DNA of 64,000 nt, from contig NZ_FTNK01000004.1 of NCBI RefSeq assembly GCF_900156375.1, positions 62,001-126,000 on the forward strand, read 5' to 3'. Within the stretch, counting starts at the first letter, position 1. The number at the start of each line of letters is the position of its first letter. Below are positions 59,155 through 64,000 of this stretch, piece by piece. A program made the position numbers and the translations under genes. The notes beneath the pieces are model-generated. The model worked only from the letters and a program-made list of their open reading frames with translations, searched no databases and was not told the origin of the DNA. Source of the stretch: Paenibacillus macquariensis. Lineage in GTDB: Bacteria > Bacillota > Bacilli > Paenibacillales > Paenibacillaceae.

Positions 59155-60483
59155 GTGAGTTATTCAAAAGAAGATATCTTAAAAATGGCAGAAGAAGAAA
59201 ATGTACGCTTTGTTCGTTTACAGTTTACTGATTTGCTAGGGACGATTAAGAATGTAGAAATCCCTGTAAGCCAACTGAAGAAAGCCGTCGATAACAAAAT
59301 GATGTTTGATGGTTCTTCTATTGAAGGATATGTACGTATTGAAGAATCAGACATGTATCTGTATCCTGATCTTGATACTTGGGTTATTTTCCCGTGGGTA
59401 GCAGAAGATCGAATCGCTCGGTTGATTTGTGATATCTACATGCCAGACGGAACACCATTTGCTGGGGATCCTCGAGGTATTTTGAAACGCAATTTAAAAG
59501 AAGCTGAAGAGATGGGCTTTACATCGATGATGGTAGGTCCAGAACCTGAATTCTTCTTATTCAAAACAGATGAAAAAGGCAATCCAACGACTGAATTGAA
59601 TGACCAAGGTGGATATTTCGACCTTTCTCCTATGGATCTTGGTGAGAACTGTCGTCGTGAGATCGTTCTTACACTTGAAGAGATGGGCTTTGAAGTTGAA
59701 GCATCCCATCATGAAGTAGCACCAGGACAACATGAAATTGACTTCAAATATGAAGATGCTATTAAAGCAGCGGATCAGATCCAAACGTTCAAGTTGGTTG
59801 TAAAAACCATTGCTCGTGAACATGGACTACATGCTACCTTTATGCCTAAACCCCTATTTGGAGTAAATGGTTCAGGAATGCACTGTCACCAATCGCTCTT
59901 TATTAATGATGAGAATGCTTTCTATGATGAAAGTGATGAATTAGGATTGAGCAAAACAGCACGCCACTATATGGCTGGAGTTCTGAAGCATGCGCGCGCA
60001 TTTGCTGCTATTACGAACCCGACTGTCAATTCATATAAACGTCTTGTGCCTGGTTACGAAGCACCTTGTTATGTAGCTTGGTCTGGTAGTAACCGTAGCC
60101 CAATGATTCGTATCCCTGCATCTCGCGGACTCAGCACTCGTGTTGAAGTACGTAATCCGGATCCAGCAGCGAATCCTTATCTAGCGCTATCTGTTATGCT
60201 TAAAGCGGGTCTAGATGGTATTAAGAATGAAACTAAACTACCGGCTCCAATCGACCGTAATATCTATGTGATGTCGGAAGAAGAGCGCATTGAAGAGGGT
60301 ATTCCAAGTCTACCTTCCAACCTTAAAGAAGCTTTGAATGAACTTATTCGTTCCGAAGTAATTACATCAGCTCTTGGTGATCACGCTCTAGCTTATTTCT
60401 ATGAGCTTAAAGAAATTGAGTGGGATATGTTTAGAACTCAAGTTCACCAATGGGAACGCGATCAATATATGACTTTGTACTAG
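59155..60483 (+). CDS. glnA: Glutamine synthetase, type I
   Basis: A 442-residue GlnA of the GSI-alpha type, making glutamine from glutamate, ammonia and ATP in the cytoplasm. [20 protein letters not shown] (N-terminal), [47 protein letters not shown] and [22 protein letters not shown] are the active-site segments. The length is close to the 444 residues of B. subtilis GlnA, without the adenylylation Tyr segment of the beta type. GTG 59155 is preceded by GGGGAGAGG. It is in an operon with glnR, controlled by GlnR together with feedback-inhibited GlnA. Confidence 0.97.
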   Translation: MSYSKEDILKMAEEENVRFVRLQFTDLLGTIKNVEIPVSQLKKAVDNKMMFDGSSIEGYVRIEESDMYLYPDLDTWVIFPWVAEDRIARLICDIYMPDGTPFAGDPRGILKRNLKEAEEMGFTSMMVGPEPEFFLFKTDEKGNPTTELNDQGGYFDLSPMDLGENCRREIVLTLEEMGFEVEASHHEVAPGQHEIDFKYEDAIKAADQIQTFKLVVKTIAREHGLHATFMPKPLFGVNGSGMHCHQSLFINDENAFYDESDELGLSKTARHYMAGVLKHARAFAAITNPTVNSYKRLVPGYEAPCYVAWSGSNRSPMIRIPASRGLSTRVEVRNPDPAANPYLALSVMLKAGLDGIKNETKLPAPIDRNIYVMSEEERIEEGIPSLPSNLKEALNELIRSEVITSALGDHALAYFYELKEIEWDMFRTQVHQWERDQYMTLY

Positions 60484-60489
60484 AAATTA

Positions 60490-60523
60490 TAACCCTTGGC
60501 GCTCTAAGCGTTGAGGGTTTTTC
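60490..60523 (+). terminator. Terminator of glnRA
   Basis: AACCCT and AGGGTT, with an inner CGCT/AGCG stem, followed by TTT. Confidence 0.8.
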
Positions 60524-60648
60524 TTTGGGTGGTTATATGAGATTTTGGCGGGCTATATCCTTGATAAGGATGAACAACTTCTTGATACTGTGGAAAATTT
60601 ATCATGGATGAACAAAGTACAGTTGACCTATCATCTAGAAGCTAATAA

Positions 60649-60685
60649 TAAAAAACCAATCGCACACAATATCGGCGATTGGTTG
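60649..60685 (-). terminator. Terminator of the secreted-protein gene
   Basis: On the minus strand, ACCAATCGC and GCGATTGGT pair (9 bp) and the stem is followed by a T run. Confidence 0.8.
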
Positions 60686-60706
60686 TAGTTCTAGGAAAAT
60701 TATGTA

Positions 60707-61132
60707 TTAATTAATTTTTTCTAATTTAAATACAAATTCCATTTTAGCGGTATTGCCTGAGTAACGTCCACGGTTTTCTACGATAGCTACTGTTATTTTT
60801 TTACTAAATGAAGATTTAATGGAGGAAACTTTAACAGTTGTATTTGCAACTCCATCATCGGGATATTTATCTTGCTCTTGAGCTTCTGCGCGCAACTTAA
60901 TGGTACCATTGGAATCTGCTTTGATCGTTACACTCGACCCATCGGATAATTCCTTTCCGTTAACAAACGCTCCCCACCACCATTCATTTCCCACACTGTT
61001 ATTTTGGACTAAATCCGCGCTTACGAAGGTTACTTTAATTTTTTCAGTCTTTCCGGCAGCGAGTACCGGTTGTACACTCAGAACAAAAAGTAAAACCAAC
61101 AGTGTACTAAACTTAATAAACTTCCAATTCAT
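60707..61132 (-). CDS. Small secreted protein, function unknown
   Basis: A 141-residue protein. A clear Sec signal peptide (FIKFSTLLVLLFVLSVQPVLAAG, cleavage near LAA) is followed by about 115 mature residues, strand-rich and Lys/Ser/Val-rich (IKVTFVSADLVQNNSVGNEW, TVKVSSIKSSFSKKITVAIV). ATG 61132 is preferred because GAGGGG is 7 bases upstream; the longer frame has no such site. No cysteines or known motif are seen, and a small beta-sandwich is likely. It is isolated between the glnA terminator and gene relics. Confidence 0.6.
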   Translation of the reverse strand: MNWKFIKFSTLLVLLFVLSVQPVLAAGKTEKIKVTFVSADLVQNNSVGNEWWWGAFVNGKELSDGSSVTIKADSNGTIKLRAEAQEQDKYPDDGVANTTVKVSSIKSSFSKKITVAIVENRGRYSGNTAKMEFVFKLEKIN

Positions 61133-61250
61133 GATGCAACCCCTCAACTAGTAAAATTTTAACTAATTGTACCACTTTGGAAAAAATAGGTCTATAGACT
61201 TATTAATTTTCTGTTAATCCCGAGATGAACTACTTTTTTTGGAAAGGAAG

Positions 61251-61490
61251 ATGCCTAAAGTAGTATTTAATTGGAAAGCTGTCTCGGCGGGACCAGCTCA
61301 CACACTAGCTCATAAAGAGGGCGGTAGTCTATGGGGATGGGGCTACAATACTAAAGGACAGCTGGGTAATGGAACTAATAAAAACATCTTAATTCCCATA
61401 GGTAAAGATAATGATTGAACCTCTGTTAGGAGAACTGTAATTACAAGCGATGGACATATTATGTTTACTAAAAAGGATGGAATAATTTGA
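61251..61490 (+). pseudogene. RCC1-repeat protein relic
   Basis: GGAAAGGAAG precedes ATG 61251 and a 55-codon frame with a single RCC1-type repeat: [20 protein letters not shown] and [19 protein letters not shown]. It stops at 61418. A second in-order piece (VITSDGHIMFTKKDG) ends at 61490. RCC1 proteins have about seven repeats, so this is the leftover of a larger gene. A terminator at 61520 marks its old end. Confidence 0.65.
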
Positions 61491-61519
61491 TATACAGTTT
61501 CGTTTGGAATTGACATTGG

Positions 61520-61565
61520 AGGTCCCTGAGGAATGGCTGATGACATTCTAAGGGGATCTTTTTGG
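61520..61565 (+). terminator. Terminator after RCC1 relic
   Basis: AGGTCCCT..GAATG pairs with CATTC..AGGGGATCT, followed by TTTTT. Confidence 0.65.
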
Positions 61566-61616
61566 TTTTTCAAAGTATTTTAGGGGTATTATCATTTTCT
61601 CGTGAGAAGTGAATAT

Positions 61617-61647
61617 GAACCGCATTCTTAATGTAGGAATGCGATTC
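61617..61647 (-). terminator. Hairpin 3' of the pentapeptide gene
   Basis: GAACCGCATTC and GAATGCGATTC pair around TTAATGTAG. There is no long T run, so terminator function is tentative. Confidence 0.35.
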
Positions 61648-61719
61648 AATATATGTAGAAGTGATAGCGTTGAAAATGGAAAATAGAGGTGAATACCTGA
61701 TTACTTATTCAGATGTAAC

Positions 61720-62376
61720 TCAGTCTTTAATGACAAGATCCAATAGCCCTGCGAATACATGGGCTTGTTGTTTGGAAATCGAGCAACCTTTTAGGTCATC
61801 CAGATTAATACTTAATGAAGAGAACTCACATGTACTGAAATCAAGTCCATCATGTTTCGCTCCAGAGTATTGAGCTTGATCTAGATTGGAACGTAGAAAA
61901 TTCACTTGTTTCAAAGTGGAATAACAATAGTCTGAGCTAGAAAATGTGCAATCTTCGATGTTAACCTGTTTCATATTTGCAAACCTGAAATTTGAAAATT
62001 CCCCTAAACAATTCGTGAAAAGAACGTTTCTAAGTGTAGATTCAGATAAATCCATCCCAATGAGTTTACAATTTCGAAACACTGTTCTGTGAATGCTTGC
62101 GTTACTGAAGTCTACATTGGAAAGGTCACACTTATCAAAAATGACATCGGTTAGCTCCAAATTAGTGAAATTAGAATGGGAAAAGTTCACGTTATTAAAT
62201 ATAACCTCATCAAAAGTAACTCGATCTAAGCTCTTATTATCCATTAAGCAGTCTTGAAACTTTCCTCTTTCAATACAATCCTCAGACTGAATCTCCATGG
62301 CAAGAGGTGATTTATCGGGTAGATCCAGGGGGATTTTTGGCGATTCCATTTTACTACTTAACTTCTTAGTCTTCAT
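61720..62376 (-). CDS. Pentapeptide-repeat protein, Qnr-like
   Basis: A 218-residue protein, most of which (about 36-190) consists of A(D/N)Lxx-type pentapeptide repeats forming a right-handed beta-helix (VIFNNVNFSHSNFTNLELTD, CDLSNVDFSNASIHRTVFRN). The length equals that of Qnr proteins. The C-terminal SINLDDLKGCSISKQQAHVF followed by AGLLDLVI is the Qnr-like dimerisation tail (compare V-N-L-x-G-V-x-I...QQ..L...LGVIV). Qnr-type proteins mimic DNA and protect gyrase from quinolones. The first 35 residues are an extra low-complexity lead. It is divergent from nothing and single. Actual quinolone protection is unproven. Confidence 0.75.
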   Translation of the reverse strand: MKTKKLSSKMESPKIPLDLPDKSPLAMEIQSEDCIERGKFQDCLMDNKSLDRVTFDEVIFNNVNFSHSNFTNLELTDVIFDKCDLSNVDFSNASIHRTVFRNCKLIGMDLSESTLRNVLFTNCLGEFSNFRFANMKQVNIEDCTFSSSDYCYSTLKQVNFLRSNLDQAQYSGAKHDGLDFSTCEFSSLSINLDDLKGCSISKQQAHVFAGLLDLVIKD

Positions 62377-62537
62377 GCGGTTCCCACCTCGTTCTGAACA
62401 ATCGTACTCATGTACTTATATCCTCCTTGCAAAAAGAATAATATTCAATTAACCAAAGAAAAGAACACAGCTCATGGTAAGCAACCGTATCCTTTCCTGT
62501 CGCATAAATAATTAATAACAATTTGAAATGATGATTG

Positions 62538-63164
62538 CTAATGAATGTCGCGGAAGAGACCCACAACCTTACCTAGGATCGTGACATGATTTAAACGTAA
62601 TGGCTCATAAGTTGGATTCTCAGGTTGGAGTCTGATATGATCCTTCTCTTTATAAAAAGTCTTGACCGTAGCTTCATCTTCCTCGGTCATCGCAACAACG
62701 ATATCGCCGTTATCAGCTGTCTGTTGTTGGCGTACAATGACAAGGTCTCCATCATGAATACCAGCTTCAATCATACTATCTCCCATGACAGAGAGCATAA
62801 ATACTTTCTCATCACCCACGAAATGTTGAGGAAGTGGGAAATAATCTTCTATATTCTCTGTTGCAGTAATAGGTATACCGGCCGTCACTCTACCAACAAT
62901 TGGTACGCGGGATACATCATGAGTGAAAAGATGAGAGTTCTCAGACTCTTCTTGTCCCAAAATTTCAATCGCTCGCGGTTTAGTTGGATCTCTACGAATG
63001 AGGCCTTTCTTTTCTAAGCGGTCCAAATGTCCGTGTACAGTTGAACTAGAAGCTAGTCCAACAGCTTCTCCGATCTCCCGTACGGATGGTGGATATCCCT
63101 TAGTACGTACTTCGTTACGTATGAATTCTAGTATAGACTGTTGTCGGCTAGATATCTTCGACAT
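62538..63164 (-). CDS. lexA: SOS repressor LexA
   Basis: A 208-residue LexA. The N-terminal winged HTH is [43 protein letters not shown]. The cleavage site is Ala-Gly in GRVTAGIP, the catalytic Ser is in [10 protein letters not shown] and the Lys in EATVKTFYK. RecA-stimulated self-cleavage induces the SOS genes. ATG 63164 after GAGGTGGG is used; the 39 residues before it in the frame cover the LexA boxes and are not coding. It is divergent from yneA, and five candidate LexA boxes lie between, so it is autoregulated. Confidence 0.97.
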   Translation of the reverse strand: MSKISSRQQSILEFIRNEVRTKGYPPSVREIGEAVGLASSSTVHGHLDRLEKKGLIRRDPTKPRAIEILGQEESENSHLFTHDVSRVPIVGRVTAGIPITATENIEDYFPLPQHFVGDEKVFMLSVMGDSMIEAGIHDGDLVIVRQQQTADNGDIVVAMTEEDEATVKTFYKEKDHIRLQPENPTYEPLRLNHVTILGKVVGLFRDIH

Positions 63165-63207
63165 ATTTACCCACCTCATTAAAGTGACTTTCGGGAAATT
63201 ATAACAT

Positions 63208-63324
63208 AGAACTGCCGTTCGCACAAACGTAGGTTCTAAATTGGCAAGAACGTTTGTTCTAAAAAGTGTTGAAAGAAACAAGTGTTCGTGTTATAGTTAT
63301 TTCAATAACAAGAACAAACGTTTG
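63208..63324. promoter_or_regulatory. Cluster of five candidate LexA boxes
   Basis: Sites of the Gram-positive type GAAC-N4-GTTC/G (consensus CGAACNNNNGTTCG) lie at 63208-63221 (AGAACTGCCGTTCG), 63224-63237 (CAAACGTAGGTTCT), 63247-63260 (AGAACGTTTGTTCT, perfect palindrome outside the spacer), 63275-63288 (GAAACAAGTGTTCG) and 63311-63324 (AGAACAAACGTTTG). They fill the divergent lexA/yneA promoter region. Confidence 0.8.
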
Positions 63325-63339
63325 GGAGATGGTATTAAT

Positions 63340-63714
63340 ATGTTGAGATATAGTACTTACGAAAGTATTCATAGACCTAGTAGCGATGCACTTACACGTA
63401 CAAATACATATGCATGGAGAGTAAAACTAAATGCTTTCATATCCCCACAGTTGATTAAGAGACTGATATGGGTGTTGTTACTATTGACAGTAGGCTGTAC
63501 TGGGATGGTCAGTGCATTTGCTAATTCTGCCGGAGAGGTTCGTGAAGAGAGACATTTGATCATTCAGCCTGGAGATACGCTTTGGGGGATTGCCATTCAA
63601 GAGAAACCTGCTGGTATGGATACTCGCGTATACATCAAAGAAATGAAACATTTAAATGAATTATCTAGCGGTACAATCAAGGCTGGAGAGGTGCTCTCAT
63701 TACCACAATACTGA
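63340..63714 (+). CDS. yneA: SOS cell-division suppressor YneA
   Basis: A 124-residue YneA. An N-terminal cytoplasmic part, one membrane helix (about 38-60, RLIWVLLLLTVGCTGMVSAF) and an external LysM domain (about 70-124, IIQPGDTLWGIAIQ...LNELSSGTIKAGEVLSLP). In B. subtilis YneA blocks septum formation after DNA damage. ATG 63340 follows TTTGGGAGAT. It is divergent from lexA and lies downstream of several LexA boxes, so it should be SOS-induced. A terminator follows. Confidence 0.92.
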   Translation: MLRYSTYESIHRPSSDALTRTNTYAWRVKLNAFISPQLIKRLIWVLLLLTVGCTGMVSAFANSAGEVREERHLIIQPGDTLWGIAIQEKPAGMDTRVYIKEMKHLNELSSGTIKAGEVLSLPQY

Positions 63715-63728
63715 ATTAGAACGTTCAA

Positions 63729-63767
63729 TAGAGCTTGCTGAGGAGGAATCCTTGACAAGCTCTTTTT
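63729..63767 (+). terminator. Terminator of yneA
   Basis: AGAGCTTG and CAAGCTCT form an 8-bp stem followed by TTTT. Confidence 0.85.
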
Positions 63768-63812
63768 ATCATGGCAAAGTTAGTACTGTTAGTCTTGATT
63801 GGAGGAAAGTTT

Positions 63813-64000
63813 ATGGATATAGACAACGTGATATTACGTATTAATGAACTTGCCCAAAAGAAGAAAACAGTAGGCTTAAATGAGGATGAAATGCAAGAAC
63901 GTGCGCGTCTACGTGAACACTACCTTCAGAACATTCGTAACAATTTCAAGCAACAGTTGGATTCGATAGAATTCACAGATGAACTATCGAGTTCTGATCA
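63813..64000 (+). CDS. ynzC: DUF896 protein YnzC, 3' end outside window
   Basis: Only the first 62 codons are in the window and the frame is still open at 64000. MDIDNVILRINELAQKKKTV and GLNEDEMQERARLREHYLQN are the DUF896/YnzC hallmark: a two-helix antiparallel coil. GGAGGAAAG precedes ATG 63813. In B. subtilis ynzC lies in the yneA operon and is SOS-induced. Here a terminator separates it from yneA and the resolvase-type yneB is absent between them. Function of YnzC itself is not established. Confidence 0.88.
   Translation, partial: MDIDNVILRINELAQKKKTVGLNEDEMQERARLREHYLQNIRNNFKQQLDSIEFTDELSSSD

Noticed and set aside
1-64000. CRISPR arrays, prophage, insertion sequences, phage-defence islands, rRNA and tRNA genes
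   Set aside because: No repeat-spacer pattern, transposase, integrase, phage structural gene or RNA gene signature was seen anywhere in the window.

Overview
The window looks like chromosomal DNA of an endospore-forming, low-to-mid-GC Firmicute, most likely Paenibacillus or a close relative. The case rests on gene order and family content: cotE - amidoligase - mutS - mutL - methyltransferase - miaA - hfq - class A PBP - spoVK - hflX - ynbB - glnR - glnA - (lexA <-> yneA) - ynzC. This is the Bacillus subtilis cotE-to-ynzC neighbourhood with Paenibacillus-type insertions. No rRNA, tRNA, CRISPR array, insertion sequence or prophage is visible.

Left part (1-12.9 kb), accessory metabolism and transport: the 3' end of an azoreductase gene and an MFS exporter with visibly A/T-rich codons; a minus-strand operon of a DUF1989 protein, a LysE-type exporter and a YcgG-family protein, preceded by a perfect GlnR/TnrA-type box; a NarL-type histidine kinase fused in one frame to its response regulator, preceded by a separately encoded membrane sensor-domain protein; a secreted serine hydrolase; a MetE C-domain-like protein; a guanidine-I (ykkC) riboswitch controlling a ykkC-ykkD exporter pair; and a CPBP protease.

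Middle part (12.9-41.3 kb): mostly single genes and small operons. They include a cupin, the hybrid cluster protein Hcp behind an Fnr-type box, a thioredoxin-reductase-like flavoprotein, two LysR regulators, MazG-like and LOG-family nucleotide enzymes, a phosphatase, a PAS sensor kinase of sporulation/NtrB type, DinB, a class 3 lipase, an ECF sigma/anti-sigma pair, a MacB-like transporter with its own OmpR-type two-component system behind 11-bp direct repeats, PadR, a beta carbonic anhydrase, an M32 carboxypeptidase, a complete SsuABC-type importer and an aromatic-acid-exporter-like protein. Several gene relics lie here: 12.3-12.85 kb, 17.63-17.81 kb and 28.3-28.76 kb.

Right part (41.4-64 kb), conserved core: spore coat CotE, an amidoligase-like protein, mismatch repair (MutS, MutL, separated by a long palindromic element), tRNA modification (MiaA), Hfq, a bifunctional PBP with a Gly/Asn-rich tail, SpoVK, HflX, a methionine gamma-lyase-like enzyme, and the nitrogen operon glnR-glnA with a GlnR box lying over the preceding stop codon. 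An accessory patch at 60.5-62.4 kb holds a secreted protein, an RCC1-repeat relic and a Qnr-like pentapeptide protein. Then comes the SOS locus lexA/yneA with five candidate LexA boxes, and the start of ynzC runs off the window end.
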